From the NCBI RefSeq assembly GCF_000499845.2, contig NC_023759.2:21968716-22032715 (forward strand): a stretch of DNA of 64,000 nucleotides. The letters are read 5' to 3'. Below, piece by piece: positions 12,930-25,032 of the stretch (position 1 is the first letter of the stretch; the number at the start of each line of letters is the position of its first letter). The translations under genes were made by a program, and so were the position numbers. The DNA comes from Phaseolus vulgaris (taxonomy: Eukaryota > Streptophyta > Magnoliopsida > Fabales > Fabaceae). Below the pieces are notes generated by a model. That model was not told the origin of the DNA. It did not search any database and saw only the letters and a list, made by a program, of their open reading frames with translations.

Positions 12930-14510
12930 ATATGTGACATTCCTTTGTCCCAACTACCTACTCCTTGTGTTAATGGAGACATGGTTGCTATCCGGGTTGA
13001 TGAGGTAGATTACTTGGTTGGTCTTGAGGATTGCAAGACCCATTTACATGGTCAGATTATTCTATCTAAGGGGGATAAACCCTCACACACCTTGATTTAA
13101 CTAAAAAGTTATAGTCGGTGTGCAAGGCTCTTGGATTGCGGAAAGCAATTCCTCTTGAGAAGGGTTTCTATGAGTTTGAGTTCAGTTCTTTAGAAGACAT
13201 GTGATGGGCCCTCATGATGGGTTCATTGCAGTTTTCTCTTGGTTTCTTGAGATTGTTTGCCTGGACAAGAGACTTTGTTCCAACTACTATGAAGAGTACT
13301 AAAACTCAGGCCTGAGTTAGAATCTACCATTTTCCATCACCGGAGGTCTTAGTACTCCTTTGTCATTGGATGATCATACCATGAGAAAGAATAGGGGTTT
13401 ATTTGCTAGAGTGCTGGTGGATATTGATCTGTTGTCCCCTCTTCCCGATAACCTCTTGGTTGAACGTCCAAACTTTGCTTTTGTAGCTGATGTGGAATAT
13501 GAATGGCTCCCTCTATTTTACTCTCATTGTAAGATGATTGGGCATGAGCTTGCTCAATGCCGCGTCATTCATGATCAGGGTCGTGTTCATGGACCTCAAC
13601 ATAAACCTTCTCAGAAGACAATTCCTGATGAACGGGAACAGGGGAGGGTCGCGGTTCCTAAACAACGTAAAGAGTGTCGGAAGAAAGATCCACAGTCGAA
13701 GCTCGTGGAAGACCCTATTGTTAAATTGACAACTGATGCTCCTAGCAGGGCTAATGCATGGTCATTCTTGGGTCACCTTGCTTCTGATAAAACAAATGGA
13801 GGGGATGATGATTTTCCTAATATGCCTCCTCTCGAGGATGTCTCGAATCATGATAGGTCCTCACCTAGGCAGGAGTTGTTCACTCCCACTTCGGATATTT
13901 CAGAATCGGGAATGGTAAGGAATTCACCTGCTGTTATGTAAGCCAAGGGCTCAGAGTCACAACTTGTAGTACATTCAGTTACAACTCCTATTGATGATCA
14001 TCATGTGGAGGTCTCTGCTACTGTGGTTGTACCATCTAAGTGGTGTCCTACCTCTCCTTAGAGGGCTAAATCACATGGGGATACTAAAGCACCAATTAAG
14101 ACTCTTATTGATGTTCATCATGTGGAAGTCTCTGGTATTGTGACTACACCATCTCCGTCGCGTCATACCTCCCCTCGAAAGCCTAAATATCTTGAGGATG
14201 TTAAATCACTACTCCCAGATAATGACATGTTTGTCCTACAAAATCACTTTTCCTCTCTAGATGGTTTGGAAACTACAGATGTGGGAGGTGATCCTCATAT
14301 TGGTGCGTTAATTATTTCGATTTCTATTGTTGAATTTAATTTTAACCATATATCACTAGTGAAAATCGTGTCGTCTCAAAATTTTGGACTGATCCTAATG
14401 AGATAGAGGAGCATACAAGTGATAATGGGGAGGAAATAGTTCGCACTAAAAGAAAACCAGGGAGACCACCTAAGGGGACTAGTAAATCCAAAAAAACTGG
14501 TAAGGCAGTT
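12930..14510 (+). pseudogene. LINE copy 2 ORF1 (DUF4283-like / zinc-knuckle protein), broken
   Basis: Plant LINE ORF1 proteins bind element RNA. Several family phrases are visible: KGFYEFEFSSLEDM near 13160, followed by LRLFAWTRDF (DUF4283-like region), then NLLVERPNFAF and a CCHC-like knuckle FYSHCKMIGHELAQC near 13515-13560, then a basic and Ser/Pro-rich tail. In-frame stops occur at about 13200 and 13315, so only the 3' portion (13360-13941) stays open. The tail after 13866 matches the start of the window (copy 1). Family assignment is firm; no function is expected. Confidence 0.8.
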
Positions 14511-14519
14511 CTCTCTACA

Positions 14520-17500
14520 ACGTCACAATAAAGGTCTCTTCATTTTTCTGGAATGTTAGAGGACTAGGAAACCACAAAACTTTGGATATGTTGATTAGTT
14601 TACTTAAACTACACAAACCCCTCCTGGTTTTCTTTGCTGAACCTATGATACCGTACATTGATGCTTTTGATGTCCTTTTAAAATTTGTTAATATGCATTT
14701 GGTGGCTATGTCTCTTATTGTTAAGAAAGCTGCTAAGCTTTGGTGTTTATCCGTTCCTAATCTTGTCCAAAATTTCTTGGTCAATGATTAGTTTATTTTT
14801 GTAACATGCTTTCTGCATGATAAATGCTTTAGCTTTGCAGGTGTTTATGGTGCTAATACATACTTTGTTAGACGATTTTTGTGGAGGAATCTTAGTTTCT
14901 TCACAGGGCCTTGGTGTATTCTGGGAGATTTTAATGTTGTTCTCTCGACGGATAACTGCAGAGTGGGGTGGCTCCTAATCAGGTTTCTTGTAATGAATTC
15001 CTTGATTGGATTAATACTAATGATCTTTCTTGTATGCCTTTTACTGGATCTTGTTATACTTGGTGTAATGGAAGGAGAAAGTTGCATAAAATTCATAGAT
15101 GAATGGATAGGGCTTTATGTAATAGAGTGTGTCTGGATGAATGGGATTCTTGTACTTATCAAGTTCTTGTTAAAAATTGTTTTGATCATTCCCCTATTCT
15201 TGTTAGTCTTGCTACTAATTTTTTAAGGAAGGTTACTAATTTTCTTTTCTTTTCTATGTGGCTTCAAGACATTTCATGTATGAATTTTATTCATGATTCT
15301 TGGGCTAATAAGGTTGTTGGTTGTCCTATGTTTATTTTGCAACATAAGTTAAAAAGGTTTAAAATTGAGCTTCGAGATTGGAATAAATTTTTTTTTGGTA
15401 ATGTTCACAATGTAGTTCTTCTTAAGCAGGGTCTCGTCCTTGGTATTCAACAAAACTTAGAGACTGCTAGTTTGTCTGAAATTGATGGACTTCTCTATCA
15501 AGACAACATTGCTAAGGAGGACCTTGATCATGCTCTTCACTGTCAATATTTTTTTTGGGAAAGAAAGGGCTAAGATGTTATGGTTTAAAGATTGGGATTG
15601 AAATACTGCCTTTTTCTATGTTGTGGTCAATAGGAGAAATAATTCTAGTGGGATTCATCGTCAATAGATTAATAATGAGGTTATTGAGGATCTTAAACTT
15701 ATTAAGGATCATATTTTGAACTTTTATAAAAAAATTTATGCTGAGTCTATTTTTAATGTTCCAGATACAAGTAATATGGAAAATTTTATTGGTACTTATA
15801 TTCCTGAGCTAGTTTCCTCTGAGGAGAATATAATATTGATTAAATGTCTTGCTTTTTTTGGAAATCAAGAGTGTTGTTTTTAATCTTAATGGTAATAGTG
15901 TTCTTAGTCCTGATAGTTTTGGTGGTGTTTTCTATCATTCTTACTGAGAAATTATTAGGACAAATGTTTGCAATGTTGTTCACCTGTTTTATAAACAAAA
16001 CTGGGTTCTCCCTGGAAAGAATAGTAATGTGGTATCTCTTATTCATAAGATTCAGAGTGCTGACTCCATTAAAGATTACAGGCCAATTGCTGTTGCTAAT
16101 TTCAAATATAGGATTATTTCCAAGATACTAGTGGATAGGCTTGCACTTGTGGCTGCTACAATCATTTCTCCTAATCAATATGGGTTTGTGCAGGGTAGAC
16201 AAATTCAGGATTGCATTGGTTTTGCTTCTGAAGCTATTAACATGTTTTCTAAAAAGGTTAGAGGAGGTAATGTGGCTTACAAAGTTGATATTCATAAATC
16301 CTTTGACACTCTGAGTTTTAAGTTCTTATTATTAGTTTTGAGACACTTTGGTTTTCACCCCTCGTTTGTAGGTTGGATTAGTACAATTCTCCGTTCAGTT
16401 ATGCTTTCTTTTAGAATAAATGGCAGTTTGTTGGGGTTTTTTCCTTGCAGTAGAGGTGTTAGACAAGGTGATCCTTTATCTCCTTTACTTTTCTGTTTTG
16501 CAGAGGAAGTTCTTAGTAGATGCATCTCTAAGCTTGTGAATGATAAGAAAATTCTACATATGGCTAGTCCGCAAGTTTATCTCACTCCCTCTCATATTTT
16601 ATACAATGATGACATATTTGTGTTCTGTAGGGGGAGGGGGGATAATAAGTCTCTTAGAAATTTGAGTATTTTTCTTAAAACATATGATGATTTTTCTGGT
16701 CAATATGTTAATAATTCTAAGAGTAGTTTTTTCACCATGGATAATTCTGCTAGATTTGTCACCAAAATTCAACGTATTCTTTCTTATAGTCATGGTTGTT
16801 TGCCTTTCAATTATTTAGGAGTGTCTATCCTTGTTAGTGTTCCAAAGTGTTGATTTCTTCAACCTTTGACTGATAAAGTCAAATTGAAGCTAACATCTTG
16901 GAAAGGTAAATCTCTTAGCATGATGGGTCAAATTCAGTTGGTCAATACAGTGATTACTGGATTTCTAGCTTATATCTTGAGAATGGAGGTTTGAAGATTA
17001 TTAATCTTCATCATGAAAACAATGCATATCGTTTTAAACTTGCTTTAAACTTTTCTTATAGAAACAGGCCTCGGTCTTTTCTCTTGAAAGCCAGGGTTTT
17101 TAAATCAAAATACTAGTTTATAATGTTTTATAGATCCTCATCTCTTTGGCCTGGAATTAAGTAGTTTTATTCTACTATACTTGCTTATACTTCTTGGATT
17201 GTTGGTACAAGTACTTTTATCAATTTTTCGAATGATAAATGGTGTTCTACTGATTCTTTAGGAAATATTGCAGGGTTATCTGATGGCGCTAGCATTGCGG
17301 ATACAATCTCTCAGTTTTGGACAGGTTGTGATTGGAATATTCCCTTGTCTTTACAGCAAATGCCTCATTGTTTTTAATCATATCATGGTTAGAGAGGAAT
17401 AGGATATTCCTAATTGGATTTTAGATGAGTCTGGTCGTTTCACTCTTAAATTGGCTAGGACTTTTTTCATGGAACCAAGAGTTCCATGTGATTGGGGTAA

Positions 17501-18475
17501 ATTAATTAGGTTTTCATCTATTCTGCCTTCCAATACTCTAGTACTCTGGAAAGTTTTTCATGGGCGACTTCCTACAGATCAACATATTTAGAATAATGGT
17601 TTGCATATATGTTTTATGTGTACACTTTTGTGAAAGCACGAGGATCCAACTTTTATTTTTTGAATGTTCTAATGCTTTGCATATTTGGAGTTGGGTTCGA
17701 TATATTTTTCTTAATTATCATTTCTTTAGTAAGGATGATCTTCTTTCTTTTATTAAGAGTGATGGTAGTCCTTTTGTTAAATTGATTGAGCTTGTTGTGA
17801 TAACTTTTTCTATTTGGATGATATGGCGTATTTCAATAATTAAAGATTTAACTTGTCTAGTGGGAAATTCGTCTAAAGCTTCAATGAAGAATGATATGTT
17901 GGATTTTAACGTGATTAAGTTTTTTGGTATTAATACTTGTAATGGTAAAGTTCTTCGTCCTCTTCCTGTTAGATGAGAGTTTCCTTCACCAGGCTGGGTT
18001 AAAATTAACATTGATGGGGTTGCTAGGGGATATCCTGGCCTTGCTACGTGTGGAGGTATTTTTCATGGGAGTATGGGGGAGTTTATTGGTGTTATCTCTG
18101 TGTTTTTTGAAGTTCAGTCTGCCATGGTTGTTGAGTTTTATGGAGTTATACATGCTATAGAGGAAGCTCCAAAGATGGGGCTTACTAATGTATGGCTGGA
18201 ATGTGATTTTTCCTTTGTTTGTGATGCGTTTACTACTAGGAGTAATATTTCGTGGATGCTTCGTGATCGATGGAATACTTGTGTTAATTAATGTGGGAAA
18301 ATCAGGTTTAGGGTTACTCATATTTTTCATGAAAGGAATGCATGTGTTGATAAGTTGGATAATTTAGGATTTATTCATAGAGAATAATTTCATTGGTATA
18401 ATAGGCTTTCATTTAGTCTATTCTTATAATTCTTTATGAATAGGTATAGTCTACCTATGTATCGTTTTTGTTAAC
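14520..18475 (+). pseudogene. LINE copy 2 ORF2 (endonuclease-RT-RNase H), broken
   Basis: The equivalent of the copy 1 start codon reads ATA here (about 14527). The apurinic-like endonuclease (to about 15230) shows WNVRGLGN, AEPMI, ILGDFNVVLS and FDHSPILVSL, the recognisable catalytic blocks in order. The RT (about 15980-16850) shows SLIHKIQ, RGVRQGDPLSPLLF and LYNDDIFVF, with N in place of the usual A of YADD. FHGRLPTDQHI (about 17560) is the zinc-finger RVT region. RNase H (about 17990-18380) shows KINIDGVARG, LECDFSFV and HIFHERNACVDKL, with a stop inside it at about 18290. Frameshifts near 15573 and 16853 and several stops make it a pseudogene. Confidence 0.85.
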
Positions 18476-18519
18476 ATATGGGTTTTGGTCTAGTTTCCCC
18501 ATGTTTTTTTTTGTATTTT

Positions 18520-19711
18520 TGTTCCCGCCGGTTGGCGAGGGTCGTCTTTGTGCGTGGCTTATCTTCGCGAGCTAGGGCACCTTCGTTCTGCTCCGTCTGC
18601 GAGTACCTGAAAAGAAGTGGACAAAGGGGCGCCCTCGCGGCCGTTTGCACTCCGACGATCAAGTCAGCTAGTGAGAAACATCAAAGGGGACACACCTCCG
18701 TATCGGAACACCGTGAACGGATGCTCTGAAGGTGGTCCAAAAACCGAGTAACTGAATAACTAGTGCTTTCTGCCCTAACTACCTGTGCGTACAGTGGGTG
18801 CGCCAACAAGACAACTAGGGTTTCTGTGTGTGTAAAACTGTGAGAATTAGGTCAAAACTCGGATCTCTGTCTCAAACGCCTAAAGCCCCTTTTAAATGCC
18901 TCCCTCATTTAAAGCGTCTTAAAGCACATTTAAAGCGTATAAAAACGTTCAACGCGTTTAAAACGTTTAAAGCATTTAAAGCATTTAAAGTGCTTTAAAG
19001 CGTTCGAAACGTAAACTAAATCAATGCGTACCTTAGCGAACTTTCAGGAAATCATTGATGTTCCAATGATTACTACCACGTATTCTTCTGACTTGATCGT
19101 TACTATTCGTGGAGAGCCTTACAGCGTCGTAACCCAACTTAGGGATAATCCATCGTGCAAGTCCTCCTTTCTCGAAGTGCATCCAGCACAAAGGGGTGAC
19201 TTTCTGGGTGCCAACTCATGCGCCCCAACCTCTAGTCACTCGCCCTGGGAGCGTATCTACCTTTCTCTCATACCATGCACGTGGTTCTCCCTTGAGCGTG
19301 GCCCTCTCATGGGTCGTATCTGTCCTAGGGTCTCCCAGCGGTGGTGTGGGTACTTCACGAGTCAGGTTACCCCTTACTGGTACTAGAACTATGGCCTTGA
19401 AGCCACCTTTCTCTTCTCTTTATTACTGTTCTGAGGTACTGAGGCCTCTCACGGTGTCGCCCCCTCCACGGTCTTTCCTACCCATGGGTATCGGGGGCGA
19501 CACCGTCGACGCCTTAACCTTGCAGCGCCTACACCTGGCGACGCCTCATCTTGGTGACGCCTCACCTTGGCGACGCCTCATCTTGGCGATGCCTCATCTT
19601 GGCGACGCCTTAAAGGGTCAAACTGTTGACTTTCTTCGCTTGGGCCCCCTTGAGGGGTCCCACCATATGTTGACTTTGACTTTGGTCAATGCCCGGGGAC
19701 GGGACGGTACA
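18520..19711 (-). mobile_element. Solo LTR, family III, in the LINE 3' UTR
   Basis: TG...CA ends (TGTTCCCGCCGG to GGGACGGTACA) are flanked by an exact 5-bp duplication ATTTT (18515-18519 and 19712-19716). On the minus strand it starts TGTACCGTCCCGTCCCC like the LTR at 49146. It carries the GACTTGATCGTCGGAGTGC motif at about 18640-18665, a TATA-like TTTAAAAGG, and repeated TTTAAAGCG text at 18905-19015. No internal retroelement sequence remains, so it is a recombination-derived solo LTR of 1192 bp. Confidence 0.92.
19535..19612 (-). repeat. 17-bp minisatellite in family III LTR
   Basis: About five tandem copies of a unit like TTGGCGACGCCTCATC. It occupies the same place as the GGGCGATGTC array in the LTR at 4052-5134. 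Confidence 0.8.
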
Positions 19712-19861
19712 ATTTTCTTTCTTTTTTCTTTTTTTTTTAATAATATTTTTTTCATGTGATGGTAGATGGTTGTTGTTACTTGAGGTGTCAGCCTAGTTGA
19801 GATGTCAAGTTGTACAGTGATGCCTAACATGAATGATTTTATAAAAAAAAGATGCAGTTTA

Positions 19862-20590
19862 CATGATTGGCAAAAACTGTTAGCGCACTATGTCTTATAA
19901 AGGTTCAACCTGATTAAGAACAATTTATGTCGTCCACATGCAGTGAATGTAAAGAATGATCTCTAATTGTTTTTTTTATTCTTTAGTGCACCTTACACTT
20001 AGGTTATTGTAGTATGTCTTAAGACTCAATATGGGGCCCACGTGAATGACCGATTTTTTTATTGAATTCTTTATGTATTCCTTTATAAATAACTTTTTAT
20101 GACCAAACGTAAAATTAATTTCATGGCATAATATTTGGAATTAATTGTATGATAGATTTGTAATCACTAAAGTGATCAAATCTTTATGTTTTATTTAATT
20201 CTAAATTAATGATGAATTTTATTTCAATTGCCTATCAAATGGATGCTAAATTATAAATGATTGATTTATAGGCAAATTGAAATTTATTATTATAAAACAT
20301 TTATGGATCAGCCAAAAGTTGATTAGTTGTTTTTTATAATCAATAAATATGATTGTTAGTAGTAAACATGCATTATTAGATTTATTTACATATCAAAAGA
20401 TAATAAATATTTCTAATTAATACATATGTCTTATCGAATAATGTTAATATTATTAACGTCATGATGTTTTGTGTATTAATGTATCAATCAAAGGTGAAGA
20501 TTAGTATGAATTGTTTGTTTGTTATCTGAATATGTGTTGTATGTCTAATTTATGAATCAAAGTATTAATGTTAAGCATGTATTAATTGTA
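19862..20590. other. AT-rich sequence upstream of copia relic
   Basis: No gene seen. It may contain the decayed 5' LTR and leader of the copia relic that follows, but I could not find a TG...CA boundary or a tRNA-complementary primer site. Confidence 0.5.
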
Positions 20591-22285
20591 GTATCCATTC
20601 CTGTATCTTTACATTCGCATGCTATTTGTTCCCATCTTTAATGGATTAAATTTTTATGATTGGAGTGAACAAGTCCAATTTCATTTAGGCGTATTGGATC
20701 TTGATTTGGCTTTTCAAATTGAGAAACTTGCTGCTACTATTGATACTAGTAGAAATAAAGATAAAGCTCATTATAAGGCTTGGAAAAGATAAATAGACTT
20801 AGCTTGATGTTTATGCGAATGAGCATAGCAAGTAATATTAAGTCAATTCTTGCCAAAAATGAGAGTGCAAAAGAATTTATGAGATTTGTAGAAGAGCGCT
20901 CATAAAATGTTGATAAGTCTCTTGCCGGGACATTAATAAGTACCTTAACTATCATGAAATTTGATGGTTCTTGTACTATGCATGAACATGTCATTGAGAT
21001 GACAAATATTGCATCAAGACTTAAGTCTCTTGGAATGACAGTGGATGATTTTTTTTGGTGCAGTTCATTTTGAACTCATTATTGCCAGAGTATGGTCCTT
21101 TTCAAATGAACTATAATACCATTAAAGATAAATGAAATGTGCATGAATTACACAATATGTTAGTTCAGGAAGATATCAAACTTAAGAATCAAGGAAATCA
21201 CTTTATTCATTATGTGAACAATCAAGGAGGTGACAAGAAATTTCATAAGAAACATGAAAAGGATAAAATACCATCAAAGATTAACGAGTTCTCTACTAAA
21301 ATCCAGAATAAAAATGACAAATGTCATTTTTGTGGGAAATTTGGACATTTCCAGAAGGACTGCTATAAACATAAAGCTTGGTTCAAAAAGAAAGATGAGC
21401 ATAATGTTTTTGTATGTTTTGAGTTAAACTTAACTGAAGTTCCACGTAATACTTGGTGGATTGATTTTGGATTGACAACTCATGTTTCTAATATGATGCA
21501 TGGATTCCTTTAAACCTGGTTTATAAACCCAAATGAGAAGTTTGTTTTCATGGGGAATAGAGTGAAGGTTCCAGTGGAAGCTTTCAAGACTTATCATTTA
21601 ATCCTTGACACTGGATTTCATTTAGACTTGTTTGATACTTTTTATATACCTAGTATTTATAGGAATTTAGTTTCTTTGTAAATTGGATGTTGCTGCATAA
21701 TATTTTAAGTTTGAGAATAATTATTTCAGTTTGTATAAACATACTTGTATGATTGGATCTGGTACACTTTATGATGATTTATATAAATTGAATCTTTATA
21801 ATTTATATGTTGAAACTTTTATGACCTTGCATCATAATATTGGTACTAAACGTAGTTTAGTGAATAAATGTTCTGCTTACTTGTGGCATAAGCATTTGGA
21901 GCACATTTCCAAAGAAAGGATGTAAAAATTAGTAAAGAATAAAATATTTCAGAATTTAGATTTTACTTATCTGAATTTATGTGTGGATTGTATTAAAGGA
22001 AGACAAATAAAATACACAAAGAAAGGAGCCACAATAAGCATTCAACTTTTGAAATTGTACAAACAGATATATGTGGACCTTTTGATGTAAATTCCTTCAA
22101 TAAAGAAAGGTATTCATTTTATCACCTTTATTGATGATTTTTCATGTTATGATTTTTTCTATCTATTGCATGAGAAATCTCAAGCAGTGAATGCCTTGGA
22201 AATGTATATAAATGAAGTGGAAAGGCAATTAGAAGAAAAAGTGAAAAATGTTAGATCAGATAGAGGTAGTGAAAGAAATTGGTGA
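20591..22285 (+). pseudogene. Truncated Ty1/copia gag-integrase relic
   Basis: A gag start (LNFYDWSEQVQFHLGVL) lies near 20640. A CCHC zinc knuckle CHFCGKFGHFQKDC is at about 21322-21363. The protease box WWIDFGLTTHVSN (about 21453) has F where the catalytic DSG/DTG serine or threonine should be. A pre-integrase block LWHKHLEHISKERM (about 21880) is followed by integrase phrases FIDDFSCYDFF and RSDRGSE. The coding text stops after this last motif, before the second half of integrase, RT and RNase H. Stops are scattered through gag and integrase. The relic is truncated and inactive. Confidence 0.85.
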
Positions 22286-23640
22286 TTTGATAGCGCATAT
22301 GTACTGTATTTAGTTTGTAAGTATGTTTTTCTTCTTCTAAATGTGCATTTTGATATATGAAAAAAACCATATTTTTTGGAAGCCTAACCTCATTATAATC
22401 TAGCATAAGACCTTAAGATTCATGTTTCTAATGTGATTGTGATATGAAGATGAAATGAAAAACAATTATGATTTGTTAGGATTAAGAGGAAATAGAGAGA
22501 AACACTTACCTATGAGAATATGAGCATAAATTCCTTGATAAATTTTCATTTCATGTTTTTAGTTGTTGTCTTGGAAGTTGATTGTATCTATATCTTATTG
22601 TATTTGAAGTTGGAAGCACCATAAGTTTCTAACTTAATATGTTGTTTTGGAAATAAAGTTGTTTTGATTTTTGGAACCCAAATGTAATTTATTTGTATTC
22701 ATTTACTTTGCTTGAGGACAAGCAAGATTCTAGGTTAGGGGAGTTGATAAGTGATGTGAGTTGATTTTAGATTTAGCCATTTTAAATGTGACACTTAACT
22801 TAGGATTGAGATTTATATCAATTATGTGGTGAGAATCCAAAGAAGATCCCCACTAGACACGAACTTAACCAAGTGATTAAGTAAGTGTGAAGGTTCACTT
22901 ATAGAGGGCAAAGGAAAAATACAAGTATATGGTGATTGATGATGAAGGGTGAAAATTAAATGAATATGAAAGGAAACATAAAATCATGGTAGAAACCTAA
23001 TTGATAATGGAGGGAAAATAATAACATAAGAACACAAAGATAAATGGAGTAATGGACAAATGGAAGAGATGAAGGAAGGAAACCCTAAAGGAGACAACTC
23101 TTAATGAGAAATTTGTTCGAACTCTTATGTATTGAGATGATATTTACCTATAATATTAAGTTCTTCATTGTTGATTGATATTATCATTTTATTCTTAAAG
23201 CTTGAAACTATTCATGATTGTTACCCTTAGACTTGACTGGAAAGTACTTATAAGTATTTGACCTAAATGATAATGCTTAACATATTTCAATACTAGGAAT
23301 AAATTTGAAATGTTAATTGCTTTATAACATTTGTTTGTAATGATAAGAAGTTTTTATAAATATGCGAGGAATCAATATGATTGTTTTTTGTTACGTGCAT
23401 CAATGTCAATCAAGATGGAATGTTATATGCTTAAAATTACAGACGAGTGAGAATGATTAACCTCATTCCCAATTTTCTTAATTAAAATCCTTTATTGCAA
23501 AACCCATTATGCAATGTTGCCACTGGTCCCACAAGTCCACTTAGTTTGTTTGTAGATACAAATGTAGCTTTGCATTCGTTAATGAACTTTTGTGCAAAAC
23601 AACCACCCTGAAAAAGCTCACTATCGGTTACCAAACCAAG
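22286..23640 (+). mobile_element. Probable 3' end and LTR fragment of another retroelement
   Basis: At 22705-22745 the text GCTTGAGGACAAGCAA, then GGTTAGGGGAG directly before TTGATAAGTG, looks like the polypurine tract and 3' LTR start seen at the end of many plant Ty3/gypsy elements. No coding sequence remains and the far end of the LTR is not evident, so both limits are approximate. Confidence 0.35.
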
Positions 23641-23757
23641 GCATCGACGTGCTAAACTTGAAGATGTTAAAGTTCTAAGTGAAGTGTTTTTTATGATAAC
23701 GAAGTTTGAACATGAAGATATGTATTTAGAGTGTTTTAACTTTCTTTGAATAATTTA

Positions 23758-24108
23758 GGGTTAAATGTTTTTGGTCCTTGTACTATAATATGAAATTTGT
23801 TTTCATTTCTGGTCAAAACTTTAGACTATCCAAGTACTTGTAGTATGAAAAGGATTGGAATGGATTCTTTTGTATGTGGAATTGGTTCAATTTGAGGTTC
23901 CACTTCATCAACCCATTGGAAGTAGTTATAGTGAGCATCAACCTCCAATGGGTTAATGAAGTGGAACCTCAAATTGAACTAATTCCACATACAAAATGAC
24001 TCATTCCAATTATTTCCATACTACAAGTACCTGAATGGTCTAGAGTTTGGACCAAGGACGAAAATCAATTTTGTGTTATAGTACAAGAACGAAAAACATA
24101 TTTAACCC
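23758..24108. mobile_element. MULE-type MITE, 351 bp, 9-bp target duplication
   Basis: Terminal inverted repeats start GGGTTAAATGTTTTTGG and end AAAACATATTTAACCC. The inverted similarity continues through almost the whole element (for example CAATTTGAGGTTCCACTTCA against TGAAGTGGAACCTCAAATTG), leaving a small loop near 23930. An exact 9-bp duplication AATAATTTA flanks it (23749-23757 and 24109-24117), the size produced by Mutator-like transposases. It is non-coding. Confidence 0.93.
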
Positions 24109-25032
24109 AATAATTTATTTAAGTCATCCATACAAGGTGCTATCAAGGGAAACATAACGTCAAATATAAAAGTGAATTATAATATTTTTGAAAAATGAAA
24201 AATATTTTGAAGAAGGTTTCATAAATTTTATATTAAACTCTCCTTGAATATGTTCAAAATTGGATAATTGATTATTTATGTTTTTAATTGATTAAACTAG
24301 AGAGAGTTCTGGAATTATTTCATAGTTATTTAATCGATTATCATTGGATTTAATTGATTAAAATAAATTATTTTATTATTATTTTCAAACAATAATGGAT
24401 TAACAATTTAGATAATCGATTAAAAAGTGTAAGTTATAGTTTTTAATTAGTGCTTTCGAAAATTTATAAATAAAGTTTTTCACTTGTTTTTTTAAAGAAG
24501 AATCACAAATTGAAAAAAATTATTTTAAGTAATAAAAACTAAGAGTTTTGAAATACTATTTTGATCCATCACGATTTAAAGAAAGTCAAATATTTGATAA
24601 ATGTCGTGTTGTTGTTCCCTTGTATGTTTCTACTGTTATTTGGTAATCTCTTTTCAATTTTTTTTGTAGTGGAGTGTTTCAAGTATTGTATTGAGATTGT
24701 CTTTACTAGAGTGTTTTCAGTGTTTATTGTTGGTTGTTGTTACAAGAGTTGATGAGGCAAAACTCTTCTTGGGTGATTAAAGAGTGGATAAGGGTAGATC
24801 CTCTTGAAGTAGTTCAAGAGTCGATAGTGCATATACCCTCTTTGTTATCGATAGTTGATTGAGGTTGATATTCTCTCGATGTTTGTAACTTTTGTATTGC
24901 TTTATACAAACATTTGATTAGTATGAACCAACTTTTTAAGGATAAAAAACTGAGGACTAGATGTAGGATTGCTTGAATATGAACTAGTATAAATACGTTA
25001 TGTGATCTTTTTCTTGTTTTATCTCTTTCTTT

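Larger units (their letters stand above)
12380..19850 (+). mobile_element. Nearly complete L1-type LINE, copy 2, with nested solo LTR
   Basis: The element has a 5' UTR (about 12380-12900), ORF1, ORF2 with endonuclease, RT, zinc finger and RNase H, a 3' UTR and a short A-run at 19843-19850, flanked by a 13-bp duplication. Subtracting the solo LTR at 18520-19711 and its 5-bp duplication leaves about 6.3 kb, a normal length for plant LINEs. Both ORFs are broken by stops and frameshifts. The structure says it integrated full-length and decayed in place. Confidence 0.85.

Noticed and set aside
22286..22700. Continuation of the copia relic into RT and RNase H
   Set aside because: No RT or RNase H motif could be found in any frame after RSDRGSE; the sequence changes character at about 22286.
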